Part shown: in pieces, positions 17,877-27,364 of the stretch
How positions within the stretch are numbered: the first letter of the stretch is position 1
Layout of the letters: every line of letters starts with the position of its first letter
NCBI GenBank assembly: GCA_017308255.1
Contig: JAFKFN010000012.1
Span: 1-64,000, forward strand
Length of the DNA stretch: 64,000 nucleotides
Source: Altererythrobacter sp.
Lineage (GTDB): Bacteria > Pseudomonadota > Alphaproteobacteria > Sphingomonadales > Sphingomonadaceae
Reading direction: 5' to 3'
Notes under the pieces: generated by a model
Database searches by the model: none
What the model was told of the DNA's origin: nothing
What the model saw: only the letters and a program-made list of their open reading frames with translations
Translations under genes and position numbers: made by a program

Positions 17877-17911
17877 GAAAAGGGGCTGCCTCTCCATCGA
17901 GAGGCAGCCCC
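17877..17911 (-). terminator. Rho-independent terminator of the permease gene
   Basis: A perfect 13-bp stem (17882-17894 with 17899-17911) has a 4-nt loop and is followed on the minus strand by TTTT (17878-17881). It lies 21 bp after the permease stop. This is the clearest intrinsic terminator in the window, and it separates the permease transcript from the imuA promoter. Confidence 0.9.
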
Positions 17912-17931
17912 GCTTTCGGCTTCGCCAGGCT

Positions 17932-19512
17932 TCAGGGACGGCCGCGATCTTCCACACCGGGAATATCCGGCTCTATTTCCGCATATTCCGCCTCGTGAAC
18001 CTCCACGATCCCGCGCCCGAGCTGGCTGCGGCTGCGGCTGTAGAGGAAATAGACGAATACCCCCAGCACACTCCACCCCGGCAGGAACAGCATCGCCGCG
18101 GTCGGCAGGTTGAGGAACAGGAACACGCAGCCGATCACCGTCAGCGGCGCGACGAACCACACCGCCGGCACGCGGAAATTGCGCACGCGCCTGGGATCGG
18201 TCCGGCGCAGCACCAGCACCGCCACGGCGACCATCAGGAAGGCATAGAGCGTCCCCGCATTCGAAATATCGGCCAGCTGACCCACCGGGAAGAAGGCCGC
18301 CGCCACCGCCACGGCCACGCCGGTGATGGCGGTCACCACATGCGGCGTGCGGAACTTCGGATGCACCCGGCTGAGCACTTCGGGCAGCAGCCCGTCCCGG
18401 CTCATCACGAAGAAGATGCGCGTCTGGCCGTACATCAGCACCAGGATCACCGAAGGCAGCGCCAGGATCGCGGCGATGCCGATCGCATTGCCGAACCAGG
18501 AAAAGCCCAGCACGCGCAAGACGTGGGCCAGCGGCTCGTTCGAGCAGACCAGCGCCGAGGCATGTTCGGGCATGGCGCATTGCCGGGCAAGCTCCACCGA
18601 TCCGGCTTCCAGCGGGACCCCCGTGGCGCCCATGATCGGCTGCCCGCCCAGCGTGCCGATCGCCCCGGCGGCGACCAGGATATAGAACACCGTGCAGAAC
18701 AGCAGCGAGCCGACCAGGCCGATCGGCACGTTGCGCTGGGGGTTCTTGGTCTCCTCCGCCGCGGTGGAGACGGCATCGAAGCCGACATAGGCGAAGAACA
18801 TCGTCGCGGCCGCGCCCACGGCCCCCACCCCGGTGCCGAAGCCGCCGAACACGCCCGCCGGCAGGAAGGGATTGAACTTGGCGCTATCGAATTCCGGGCT
18901 GGTCAGCGTCACCGCGACGAACACGGTGAGCGCGGCCACCTTGATCGCCACCAGCACGGCGTTGACCTTGGCGCTTTCGCTGGTGCCGATGATCAGCAGC
19001 CAGGTGACCAGCAGCGCGATCAGCAGCGCGGGCAGGTTGATGAACCCGCCCTCTATCCCGCCGAGCGCCAGTGGTCCTCCTCTGAGCCAGGTGGGCAAGT
19101 CTATCCCCAAGCCTCCCAGGATCGTTCCCGTAAAGTATCCGGACCAGCCCACCGACACCGCCGAGGCGGCGATCGCGTATTCCATGATCAGCGCCCAGCC
19201 CACGGTCCAGGCGAAGAATTCCCCCATGGTAGCATAGCTGTAGGTATAGGCGCTGCCCGCCACGGGGATCATCGCCGCGACTTCCGCATAGCACAACGCC
19301 GCCACCACGCAGACCGCGCCGGCGATGGCGAAGGCCAGCATCAGCCCCGGCCCCGCCTTCTGCGCGCCCACGGCCGTGAGCACGAAGATGCCCGTGCCGA
19401 TCACGCAGCCGATGCCGAACAGGGTCAGCTGGAGCCAGCCGAGCGAGCGATGAAGCGATTTCTTCTCAGCGGTTGCCAGGATGGCATCGAGCGGTTTGAC
19501 ACGGCCGAACAT
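17932..19512 (-). CDS. APC-family amino acid permease
   Basis: A 526-residue inner-membrane transporter with about 12 hydrophobic helices. The first helix contains the APC signature GIGCVIGTGIFVLTAVGA. The helix-2/3 region CYAEVAAMIPVAGSAYTYSY and the later VGFDAVSTAAEETKNPQRN are typical of the cationic amino acid transporter (YfnA-like) subgroup. Substrate is inferred as an amino acid, perhaps basic, and could differ. The short charged C-terminus follows the last helix. It is a single gene with its own terminator, divergent from panB. Confidence 0.88.
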   Translation of the reverse strand: MFGRVKPLDAILATAEKKSLHRSLGWLQLTLFGIGCVIGTGIFVLTAVGAQKAGPGLMLAFAIAGAVCVVAALCYAEVAAMIPVAGSAYTYSYATMGEFFAWTVGWALIMEYAIAASAVSVGWSGYFTGTILGGLGIDLPTWLRGGPLALGGIEGGFINLPALLIALLVTWLLIIGTSESAKVNAVLVAIKVAALTVFVAVTLTSPEFDSAKFNPFLPAGVFGGFGTGVGAVGAAATMFFAYVGFDAVSTAAEETKNPQRNVPIGLVGSLLFCTVFYILVAAGAIGTLGGQPIMGATGVPLEAGSVELARQCAMPEHASALVCSNEPLAHVLRVLGFSWFGNAIGIAAILALPSVILVLMYGQTRIFFVMSRDGLLPEVLSRVHPKFRTPHVVTAITGVAVAVAAAFFPVGQLADISNAGTLYAFLMVAVAVLVLRRTDPRRVRNFRVPAVWFVAPLTVIGCVFLFLNLPTAAMLFLPGWSVLGVFVYFLYSRSRSQLGRGIVEVHEAEYAEIEPDIPGVEDRGRP

Positions 19513-19646
19513 GTGGTTCCCCTCATTCGGCGCGCCTTACGCGCTGCCGCTATTTGAAGTGGTTGCGACGCTAACCGCATTCCAACTCAAGGCAAGCAGG
19601 TTCGCAACGCTTTGCACAGCGCTCGCACGGTCCTAGAACACCCGCC

Positions 19647-20513
19647 ATGTCCACGACCTTCCAGCTCGAAACCTCGACCAGCCGGGCCAACCCCACGCCG
19701 CAGCCGATGCGGCGGCTGACAGTGCCGGCCATCCGCAAACGCAAGGCGGACGGCCATACGGCCGAGCCGATCGTGATGCTCACCGCCTATACCGCCCGCC
19801 AGGCGCAACTGCTCGATCCGCATTGCGACGTGCTGCTGGTGGGGGATTCGCTCGGCCAGGTGATCTATGGCCTGCCTTCCACCGTGCATGTGACGCTGGA
19901 GATGATGGCGAACCATGCCGCCGCCGTGGTGCGGGGGAGCTGGCACGCCGTGGTGGTGGTGGACATGCCGTTCGGTTCCTACGAAGCTTCGCCGGAACGG
20001 GCCTTCGACAGCGCGGCGCAGCTTCTCAAGGCCAGCGGCGCGGCGGCGGTGAAGCTGGAAGGCGGCGAAGCCATGGCGCGCACCGTGGAATTCCTGGTCC
20101 AGCGGGGCATTCCGGTAATGGGCCACGTCGGGCTCACTCCGCAGGCGGTCAACGTGCTCGGCGGCTATGGCGCGCGCGGGCGGACGGAGGCGGAGGCGGC
20201 GAAGATCGTCGGCGACGCGCGGGCGCTGTGTGCCGCCGGCGCCTTCGCCATCGTGATCGAAGGGGTGATGGAACCCATCGCCGCCGCGGTCACCACGGCC
20301 ATATCCTGCCCGACCATCGGCATCGGCGGCTCGGCGCAATGCGACGGGCAGGTCCTGGTGACCGATGACATGCTCGGCATGTTCGAGCGCGTCCCGCGTT
20401 TCGTCAAACGCTATGACGATCTCGCCGGCCGCATCTCCGCCGCGGCGGAGGCTTACGCGGGCGAAGTGCGGGCACGGACATTCCCTGGCCCCGACCAGAT
20501 CTACCAGCCATAG
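19647..20513 (+). CDS. panB: 3-methyl-2-oxobutanoate hydroxymethyltransferase PanB
   Basis: A 288-residue cytoplasmic enzyme that transfers a hydroxymethyl group from 5,10-methylene-THF to 3-methyl-2-oxobutanoate, the first step of pantothenate and CoA synthesis. The (beta/alpha)8 fold carries the metal-binding [10 protein letters not shown], then [20 protein letters not shown] and GHVGLTPQ motifs, all conserved in PanB. The N-terminal 20 residues are an extension; Met21 ([13 protein letters not shown]) is another possible start. No other pantothenate gene is nearby. Confidence 0.95.
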   Translation: MSTTFQLETSTSRANPTPQPMRRLTVPAIRKRKADGHTAEPIVMLTAYTARQAQLLDPHCDVLLVGDSLGQVIYGLPSTVHVTLEMMANHAAAVVRGSWHAVVVVDMPFGSYEASPERAFDSAAQLLKASGAAAVKLEGGEAMARTVEFLVQRGIPVMGHVGLTPQAVNVLGGYGARGRTEAEAAKIVGDARALCAAGAFAIVIEGVMEPIAAAVTTAISCPTIGIGGSAQCDGQVLVTDDMLGMFERVPRFVKRYDDLAGRISAAAEAYAGEVRARTFPGPDQIYQP

Positions 20514-20601
20514 CTTATTAGCGTCGCCAGGCCGCCGAAAAGCTCTTCCCGCGCCCAACGGTCCGTGGCACCGGCCATTCCATTCCGGACGAGGAACTGA
20601 C

Positions 20602-21663
20602 GTGCTGCGGTTTTACAAGGGCTCGATGATTTTCACGCTCGTCTGCCTGGCGCTGGGCGGGTGGTACGGCTTCATGCAGAGCGGCACGATGACCGGCGTC
20701 GCGCAAGTGCTGTGGATCGTCGTCGTTCTATCGGTGCTCGAAATCTCGCTGTCGTTCGACAATGCCGTGGTCAACGCCTCCGTCCTCAAGGACATGGACG
20801 AGGTCTGGCAATGGCGCTTCCTCACCTGGGGCATGGTCATCGCGGTGTTCGGCATGCGGATCGTCTTCCCGCTCGCCATCGTCGCCATCGCCGCCGGCCT
20901 GAGCCCGATCGAGGCGGTGCACCTCTCGCTCAACAACCCACGGCAATACGAAGCGATCGTTTCCAGCGCGCATACCGGCATCGCGGGTTTCGGCGGCGCG
21001 TTCCTCACGATGGTCGGCCTGAAATTCTTCTTCAACGCGGACAAGGAGGTGCACTGGATCACCCTGATCGAAACCCAGCTCGCCAAGTTCTCGCGCGTCG
21101 ATGCCATCGGGATCGCCTTCCTGTTGCTCGCGCTCTATCTCATCTCCCTGGGCCTGCCGGACGAAGAAGCGCTCACGTTCCTGATCGCCGGCCTGCTGGG
21201 GATCGTCGCCTTCATCGCGGTGGAGGCGGTCGGCACGGTGCTGGAGCACCGGGAGCAGGCCCGCAACGTGGCGGGCGCGGCCATGCGTTCGGGCCTGGGC
21301 GGGTTCCTGTACCTCAACGTGCTGGACGCTTCGTTCAGCTTCGATGGGGTGATCGGCGCTTTCGCCCTGTCCAACAACATGATTGTGATCGCGCTGGGCC
21401 TCTCGATCGGGGCGATGTTCGTCCGGTCGATGACCATCATGCTGGTGCGCAAGGGCACTCTGGCCGAATATCGCTATCTCGAACACGGCGCGTTCTGGGC
21501 GATCATCGCTCTCGGCGCCATCATGCTGCTGTCGGCGCGCATCCCCATTCCGGAAACGGTCACCGGGCTGATCGGCGCCACGCTGATCGGGATCTCGCTG
21601 TGGTGGTCGGTCCGCCACGCCCGCAAGCCCGGCGCTAGCGAGGAAGCACGCCCTGGCGACTGA
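20602..21663 (+). CDS. DUF475 (TerC-related) membrane protein
   Basis: A 353-residue integral membrane protein with about eight helices. LEISLSFDNAVVNASVLKDM near residue 50 and the later LDASFSFDGVIGAFALSNNM are the paired acidic SFDN/SFDG motifs of the DUF475/TerC superfamily, thought to bind or move metal ions. Function is unknown. I chose GTG 20602 because GAGGA lies 6 nt upstream (20591-20595) and the first residues (LRFYKGSMIFTL) match the family start. The 3' end overlaps the convergent symporter gene by 29 bp. Confidence 0.85.
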   Translation: MLRFYKGSMIFTLVCLALGGWYGFMQSGTMTGVAQVLWIVVVLSVLEISLSFDNAVVNASVLKDMDEVWQWRFLTWGMVIAVFGMRIVFPLAIVAIAAGLSPIEAVHLSLNNPRQYEAIVSSAHTGIAGFGGAFLTMVGLKFFFNADKEVHWITLIETQLAKFSRVDAIGIAFLLLALYLISLGLPDEEALTFLIAGLLGIVAFIAVEAVGTVLEHREQARNVAGAAMRSGLGGFLYLNVLDASFSFDGVIGAFALSNNMIVIALGLSIGAMFVRSMTIMLVRKGTLAEYRYLEHGAFWAIIALGAIMLLSARIPIPETVTGLIGATLIGISLWWSVRHARKPGASEEARPGD

Positions 21664-22615
21664 GCCGCACCGCAAGCGGCGCCGAAAGCACCAGTTGCAG
21701 CAAGTGATACACCAGCACCGGCAGCAGCAGCAGGCCGGCCACGGCGGGGGCGAAAAGGACGGCCGCCAGCGGCGCGCCCAGGGCGATGCTCTTCTGCGCC
21801 CCGGCGAACAGGAAGGCGATCCGGTCAGGCCGGGGCAGGCGCAGCGAACCGCCGATCAGCCAGGCGCCGCCGAAGCCGATCGCCAGGAACACGCCGACCA
21901 GCACCAGCAGGGCCAGCCAGTCGAAGAGATCGATGCGCCCCCACAAGCCCTGCTCGACCGCGCCCGAGAAGGCGACATAGACGGCGATCGCGATAGAGGT
22001 CCGGTCCATCCATGTCGCCAGCCGGCGATGTTCGCGTATGAGATGGCCGACCTTGCCTTGCGCAAGCTGCCCGATAACGAACGGCACCAGCAGGATCAGC
22101 ACCACCTTCTCAAGCCCGCCGATATCGAACGCCGCCGCCTCCGTCCCGGCGAGCAGCGAGAACAGCGGCGCGCTGAGGACCACGCCGAGCAGATTGAGAA
22201 TGGCCGCCGCCACCACCGAGGCCGCGACGTTCCCGCCGGCCAGCGAAGAATAAGCCGTCGCCGATTGCACCGTCGATGGAAGCACGCCCAGGAACAGGAA
22301 GCCGAGCGCCACGGTGGACGGCAGCATCAAGCTTGCGCCCAGTTTCGACAGCGTCAGCCCGGCCAGCGCCATTCCGCCGAAGCTCCACAAGGCCAGCGTC
22401 AGGACGAAGCGCCCGTGGCGAAGCCCGTGGATGACTTCGGCGCGGGGAAGCCGCAGGCCGTTGAGCAGGAACAGCACGACGATGGCGGCATTGGAAACCC
22501 CTTGCGCCAGGGGCCGATACTCACCCGTCACCGGCAGCAGCGACGCCAGCAGGATGGCCAGGACCAGCAGGCGGACAAGGGGGTCGAACCCACCGATGAT
22601 GCGAAGCACAACCAT
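21635..22615 (-). CDS. Bile acid:sodium symporter family protein
   Basis: A protein of about 326 residues with roughly ten membrane helices, of the bile acid/arsenite/riboflavin transporter superfamily (the YfeH-like SBF_like group). Motifs include LFLLNGLRLPRAEVIHGLRH near residue 48 and the crossing-helix region LPSTVQSATAYSSLAGGN near 108. The transported anion is unknown. ATG 22615 is preferred since the residues upstream of it are unlike the family. It overlaps the DUF475 gene tail-to-tail by 29 bp and lies downstream of prsR on the same strand. Confidence 0.85.
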   Translation of the reverse strand: MVVLRIIGGFDPLVRLLVLAILLASLLPVTGEYRPLAQGVSNAAIVVLFLLNGLRLPRAEVIHGLRHGRFVLTLALWSFGGMALAGLTLSKLGASLMLPSTVALGFLFLGVLPSTVQSATAYSSLAGGNVAASVVAAAILNLLGVVLSAPLFSLLAGTEAAAFDIGGLEKVVLILLVPFVIGQLAQGKVGHLIREHRRLATWMDRTSIAIAVYVAFSGAVEQGLWGRIDLFDWLALLVLVGVFLAIGFGGAWLIGGSLRLPRPDRIAFLFAGAQKSIALGAPLAAVLFAPAVAGLLLLPVLVYHLLQLVLSAPLAVRLSRQGVLPR

Positions 22616-22701
22616 CGCCGCGCCCTGCCCGTCGCCTCCGCCACTGTCCAGAACGTGACGCGAGATCACGCAACGCGCGGCCGCCCGCCCGGGGCCGCAG
22701 G

Positions 22702-24069
22702 TCAAGCCTGCAGATCGTACTGCTTGAGCAGGTCGTACAAAGTCGGCCGGCTGATCCCCAGCAGGCGCGCGGTATTGGAGATATTGCCCTCGCTGCGCGC
22801 CAGTGCATGGCGGATGGCCTTGCGGTCCGCCCGCTCGCGCGCGCTCTTCAGATTGAGCACATCCGCATCGTCCCCCGCCCCGCCCTGCAAGTCCAGGTCG
22901 GCAGCGGTCACCAGCTTGCCATCGGCCATGATCACCGCCCGCTTCACGCGGTTTTCCAGCTCGCGGACATTGCCCGGCCAGCTCCAGCCGTCGATCGCGG
23001 CCAGCGCGTCGGGCGCGAAGCCGGTGACGGCGGGGTTGATCTCGTTGGAGAAGCGCTTGAGGAACGCCTTCGCCAGCAGCGGGGCATCGCCAGGCCGCTC
23101 CGCCAGCGAAGGGATCTTCACCACGATTTCGGCCAGCCGATAGAACAGGTCTTCCCGGAAACGCCCGTCGCGGATCATCGCTTCGAGATCCTGGTGCGTG
23201 GCGCAGACGATCCGGGTGTCCACGTCGATCGTTCGCCGGCCGCCGATCCGCTCTATCTGCCGTTCCTGCAGGAACCGCAGCAGCTTGACCTGCAGGGGCA
23301 GCGGGATGTCCCCCACCTCGTCGAGGAACAGCGTTCCGCCGTCGGCTTGCTCGATCTTGCCTTCGGTGGTCTTGATCGCCCCGGTGAAGGCGCCCTTTTC
23401 ATGCCCGAACAGCTCGCTTTCCAGCAGGTTTTCCGGGATCGCCGCGCAGTTGATCGCCACGAAGCTGCCGTTCCGCCGATTGCTCGCCTCGTGCAGCCCG
23501 CGCGCCAACAATTCCTTGCCGCTGCCGCTGGCCCCCAGCAGCATGACCGAAACGCCGGTATCGGCCACCCGCTCGATGGTCCGGGCCACGCGGACCATTT
23601 CCGGCGCGGCGGTGATCAGCCCGCCCAGCACCCGGTTGCCTTGGCCCGCGCGCTGGGCCAGCGCGCGGTTCTCGGCCTCGATCCGCTGCAAGTTGAGCGC
23701 CCGCCGCACGATCAGGCCGAGTTGGTCGATATCGACCGGCTTCGGATAGAAATCGTAAGCCCCGCGCTCGATCGCGGTCAGCGCGCTGTCGCGGGCGCCG
23801 TGGCCGGTGGCCACGATCACCTTGGTATCGGGCTTGAGCGCCATGATCTCGTCGAGCACGGCGAAGCCTTCGCTGGTGCCGTCAGGATCGGGCGGCAGGC
23901 CCAGGTCGAGCGTCACCACCGGCGGCTCTTCCGCCCGCACCGCCGCGATCGCCGTGGCGCGGTCCCTGGCCACGACCACGTCGAAATCGTCATACGCCCA
24001 TTTGAGCTGGGCCTGCAGCCCCTCGTCATCCTCGACCACGAGCAGCTTGGGTTTGGCCTCGGCCGTCAT
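22702..24069 (-). CDS. prsR: PEP-CTERM system response regulator PrsR
   Basis: A 455-residue NtrC-type regulator. The receiver domain has Asp55 (LDLGLPPDPDG, a longer loop typical of PrsR). The AAA+ sigma-54 activator domain has Walker A GASGSGKE (179-186) and the sigma-54 contact loop GAFTGA (226-231). The C-terminal Fis-type helix-turn-helix (about 420-450) ends ISRPTLYDLLKQYDLQA. PrsR usually controls exopolysaccharide and exosortase (XrtA/PEP-CTERM) genes together with PrsK. It overlaps prsK by 4 nt. No exosortase gene lies in this window. Confidence 0.9.
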   Translation of the reverse strand: MTAEAKPKLLVVEDDEGLQAQLKWAYDDFDVVVARDRATAIAAVRAEEPPVVTLDLGLPPDPDGTSEGFAVLDEIMALKPDTKVIVATGHGARDSALTAIERGAYDFYPKPVDIDQLGLIVRRALNLQRIEAENRALAQRAGQGNRVLGGLITAAPEMVRVARTIERVADTGVSVMLLGASGSGKELLARGLHEASNRRNGSFVAINCAAIPENLLESELFGHEKGAFTGAIKTTEGKIEQADGGTLFLDEVGDIPLPLQVKLLRFLQERQIERIGGRRTIDVDTRIVCATHQDLEAMIRDGRFREDLFYRLAEIVVKIPSLAERPGDAPLLAKAFLKRFSNEINPAVTGFAPDALAAIDGWSWPGNVRELENRVKRAVIMADGKLVTAADLDLQGGAGDDADVLNLKSARERADRKAIRHALARSEGNISNTARLLGISRPTLYDLLKQYDLQA

Positions 24070-26168
24070 GCCGCTTCAGCTCCCTTGATTGGCATCGATC
24101 CCATCGTCTCCCCGGCCAGCGGCAGGCGCAGCAGGAAGCGCGTGCCCAGTCCTTCGCGCGATTCCACTTCCAGCCGGCCGCCCATGCCCCGTACCAATTC
24201 GCGTGCCTCGAACGCGCCGATCCCGAAGCCGCCGGCCTTCGACGAATGGAACGGCTTGAACAGCCGGTTGCGGACGAATTCAGGGCTCATCCCGCAGCCG
24301 GAATCGACAATGGCGATCACGGCCTGCGAATGGGTCGCCCGCACTTCCAGGAACACCGGGCCGGTTGGCGCACTGGCCTCAATCGCATTCTGCACCAGGT
24401 GGACCAGGGCGTGTTCCAAGGCTTCGCGATCGGCCATCGCGACACATCCGGGGCGGCCGATCACGATCACCTCGTGTTGGGCGCGGTAACGTTCCGCGAT
24501 ACGCGCCAGCAGGTCGTCGAGCGGCAGCGGCGCCAGCGCCTCCGCGCCTTGCGGGCGATAGCGTCCGAGCCGCGCCAGCAGCGTCTGCAGCTTGTCGGAA
24601 CTGTTGCGCAAGGTCACCAGCATGTCCGCGCGGAAGGCCGGGTTCTCGGCATGTTTCTCGGCATTGCGGGCCAGCAGCGAAAGCTGGCTGGCGAGATTCT
24701 TGATGTCGTGCATCACGAAGGCCATCCGGCGATTGAATTCGTCGAAACGGCCGGATTCGCTCAGCGCGTCCTGGCTGGCCTGCTCGGCCAGGTAGCTGGC
24801 CACTTGCCGGCCGACCACTCGCAGCAGGTCGAAATCCTCCCAATCGAGCCGCCGGGTCAGCTCCGGGCGCGCCAGCACGACCAGTCCGACCAGGCGTTCG
24901 TAATGCAGCAGGGGAACCATGGCCCAGGCCGCCGGCTCCTGCATCAGCCACGCGGGGGCCACGCTCGCGGGAACGCCGTCCACCGGGCCGCGGCGCAGAT
25001 CGTCGAGATCGACCACGAACTGGCTGTGCTCACAGAAGCGGGCGGCGGCGGGGCTCAGGGCCTCGGCCGGCACGTCGATCTCCGGCCATTGCCACCGCGC
25101 CTCAAGGACAAGCTCGCCCTCGTCCCCCGGGGTCAGCAGGATTCCACCCGGGCTCTCGGCAACATCGGCAACCGCCTGCACGATCCGCTGGCCCAGCGGC
25201 GGCGCGTCCGGCCCCGCGCGGCCCATGGTATCGGTGAAGCGCAGCCATTCCACCCGATAGTCATAACGGTGCTGGAACAGATGCTTGGTCACCGTCACCC
25301 GAAGCCAGCCGCGCATCCGCCGTGACGGCAGCACCGCCAGGGCGATCGCCCCCGCGATCGCGACGAAGCCGACTTGCGCCAGCTGCGCGAACTCGCCGCC
25401 GGCATAAGCCAGGCCGCGCGAGATCAGCACCGTGCCCACCAGATAAGCGCCGATCACCAGCAGCGAGAACGACTGGAAGGTGAAGGACCGCGAAGGGCCG
25501 AAGCGCAGGTTCCCGTCATGCCGCAGCGCCCCGATCGCCAGCATCCCCGCGACCGCCAGCATGACCAGCGCGCGCAATTGCAGCAGGGTCTGCGGCAGGT
25601 CGCCGTCCAGATAGGCGACGGTCCAGAGATTGAGATCGTAAAGCCAAGCCAGCGCCAGGGCCGCCGCCGGCCAGCCCAGCGCCTGCCGCGCCGGCTTGGA
25701 TGCGCCGACATAGAGGTTATGCACCAGGACCAGGGCCCCGGTGCAGAACAGCAGGTGCAGCGTCACCGAATAATCAGCGATCGTCTGAACCGCCGGCTCA
25801 CGATCATTGGCCAGCCGCGCCAGGAGAAGCGCGATTTGCAGCAGTTCCACGAAGCCCAGGGCCAGCACCACCGGGCGGATCAGGCCCACCCCCCGGTCGC
25901 GCTCGTCATGCCCGAACAGGCGATAGAGCACCCACAACCAGCCGAGTTGCGTCAGGCTGAAAAGCAGCATGGTGCCCGGTGCGGCGCCGCCGGCGGCGAG
26001 CATCGCCAGGGCCCAGCAAGCGGTCAGCGCCAGCGCGCCCGCTTCGGCCACGGCAGCCGCCCCGCGCTTGCTCCCCTTCGACAGGATCCATCCGCCGACC
26101 GCCAACGAGACCCCGGCGCACAAAAGGTAAACGAGGCCCGCGAAAAGTGTCCACAGGGCCGCCATCAC
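24066..26168 (-). CDS. prsK: PEP-CTERM system histidine kinase PrsK
   Basis: A 700-residue sensor kinase. The first 300 residues hold about eight to nine membrane helices, a GAF-like region follows (about 310-455), and then the kinase core. The phospho-accepting His is in FVMHDIKNLASQLSLL near residue 484. The N-box is VHLVQNAIEAS and the G-boxes are DSGCGMSPEFVRN and GGFGIGAFEARELV. These features match PrsK of XrtA/PEP-CTERM organisms. It partners PrsR, whose start overlaps its stop by 4 nt. Confidence 0.9.
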   Translation of the reverse strand: MMAALWTLFAGLVYLLCAGVSLAVGGWILSKGSKRGAAAVAEAGALALTACWALAMLAAGGAAPGTMLLFSLTQLGWLWVLYRLFGHDERDRGVGLIRPVVLALGFVELLQIALLLARLANDREPAVQTIADYSVTLHLLFCTGALVLVHNLYVGASKPARQALGWPAAALALAWLYDLNLWTVAYLDGDLPQTLLQLRALVMLAVAGMLAIGALRHDGNLRFGPSRSFTFQSFSLLVIGAYLVGTVLISRGLAYAGGEFAQLAQVGFVAIAGAIALAVLPSRRMRGWLRVTVTKHLFQHRYDYRVEWLRFTDTMGRAGPDAPPLGQRIVQAVADVAESPGGILLTPGDEGELVLEARWQWPEIDVPAEALSPAAARFCEHSQFVVDLDDLRRGPVDGVPASVAPAWLMQEPAAWAMVPLLHYERLVGLVVLARPELTRRLDWEDFDLLRVVGRQVASYLAEQASQDALSESGRFDEFNRRMAFVMHDIKNLASQLSLLARNAEKHAENPAFRADMLVTLRNSSDKLQTLLARLGRYRPQGAEALAPLPLDDLLARIAERYRAQHEVIVIGRPGCVAMADREALEHALVHLVQNAIEASAPTGPVFLEVRATHSQAVIAIVDSGCGMSPEFVRNRLFKPFHSSKAGGFGIGAFEARELVRGMGGRLEVESREGLGTRFLLRLPLAGETMGSMPIKGAEAA

Positions 26169-26340
26169 CGCTCCCCCGCAAGCAGCAGGAACGGCCCGGG
26201 CCGCAGAACCTTGCGGGACGTATCTCTGAAGAGACGGACCATCGCTCCAACCGGTCGTGCCGCGCCTCAGGGGCTGGGCACGAACCGATTAGCGATGAGA
26301 GATGAAATGTCGGTAAACTTTACAGCCGCACAAGGACCGC

Positions 26341-26619
26341 TCAGCGTCCGACCTTGTCGGCAGCCCTCTGCGCCGCGTCGCCCACCTTGTCCGCCGCGTT
26401 GCCCACGTCATGCGCGGCTTCGGCGATCGCATTGTCCTTCGCCGTTTCCGAACCCCGCATGCCGGAGAAGAACCACACGGCGATCCCGGCCAGCACGATC
26501 ACCAGCAGGACGATCAGCCATGTGGCGCCGCCGCGGCCGCCGCCGTCGGTCACCACGGTGGTGTGAGTGTGAGTCTGGCCCGAAGGCCCTTCCGTTTCGG
26601 TAATGCGCTCTTCCGCCAT
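26341..26619 (-). CDS. Small membrane protein with amphipathic tail
   Basis: A 92-residue protein of unknown function. A polar N-terminus with HTHTT and a Gly-rich stretch leads to one membrane helix (about 33-51, LIVLLVIVLAGIAVWFF). A C-terminal amphipathic helix follows, with repeated Ala-Ala-Asp-Lys-Val units (GNAADKVGDAAQRAADKVGR), reminiscent of LEA/apolipoprotein-like repeats. It could coat or stabilise a membrane surface, but this is inference. It stands alone between prsK and the peroxiredoxin gene. Confidence 0.7.
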   Translation of the reverse strand: MAEERITETEGPSGQTHTHTTVVTDGGGRGGATWLIVLLVIVLAGIAVWFFSGMRGSETAKDNAIAEAAHDVGNAADKVGDAAQRAADKVGR

Positions 26620-26704
26620 GCCGGAACTCCTCTGTCATGGCCCTCGAAACGGTCCATGGGCGAAAGGAGTTCCGGCCTGCGGTGGCCCAGCGAAAGCCGC
26701 TTGC

Positions 26705-27364
26705 TCAGGCGGCGGGCTGCTTGGCCTTGCGGATATAAGGCAGGACCGCTTCGAACTCGCCGAACCGTGCCCGCGCATCGTCATCCGAAACCGAACCGGC
26801 AATGACGATATCCTCGCCCGGCTTCCAGTCGGCCGGCGTCGCGACCGGGTACTTCGCGGTAAGCTGGATCGAATCGATCGCGCGCAGGATTTCCTGGAAA
26901 TTGCGCCCCGTCGACATGGGATACGTGAGCACCAGCTTGATCTTCTTGTCCGGGCCGATGACGAAGACCGAACGCACCGTCTGGTTATCGGCCGGCGTGC
27001 GCCCTTCGGAGGAACTGCCGCTATCGGCCGGCAGCATGTCGTAGAGCTTGGCCACCTGCAGTTCGGAATCGCCGATCAGCGGATAGTTGACCGCGTGGCC
27101 CGTGGCCGTCTGGATATCGTTGGCCCATTTCCTGTGGCTTTCCACCGGATCGACCGAAACGCCCAGGATCTTGGCGTCGCGCTTGTCGAATTCGCCCTTC
27201 AGCCCGGCCATGGTGCCGAGTTCGGTGGTGCAGATCGGGGTGAAGTCCTTCGGGTGGGAAAACAGCACCGCCCAGCCATCACCGATCCAGTCGTGGAAAT
27301 GCAAGGTTCCCTCGGTCGTCTCCGCGGTGAAATCGGGGGCCGTGTCGTTAATTCGAAGACTCAT
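26705..27364 (-). CDS. 1-Cys peroxiredoxin (Prx6 type)
   Basis: A 219-residue cytoplasmic peroxidase that reduces hydrogen peroxide and organic peroxides. The catalytic motif SHPKDFTPICTTELG carries peroxidatic Cys45, with the PxxxTxxC pattern. No partner resolving cysteine is present elsewhere in the protein, as expected for the 1-Cys Prx6 group. The extended C-terminal domain (WKPGEDIVIAGSVSDDDAR) fits Prx6 length. It is a single gene on the minus strand, and no OxyR-type site was recognised. Confidence 0.92.
   Translation of the reverse strand: MSLRINDTAPDFTAETTEGTLHFHDWIGDGWAVLFSHPKDFTPICTTELGTMAGLKGEFDKRDAKILGVSVDPVESHRKWANDIQTATGHAVNYPLIGDSELQVAKLYDMLPADSGSSSEGRTPADNQTVRSVFVIGPDKKIKLVLTYPMSTGRNFQEILRAIDSIQLTAKYPVATPADWKPGEDIVIAGSVSDDDARARFGEFEAVLPYIRKAKQPAA

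Noticed and set aside
17995-19557. A 520-codon plus-strand frame opposite the amino acid permease gene
   Set aside because: It is rich in Arg, His, Gly and Ala, has no family motifs, and mirrors a clear transporter on the other strand. Such frames are expected in GC-rich DNA.
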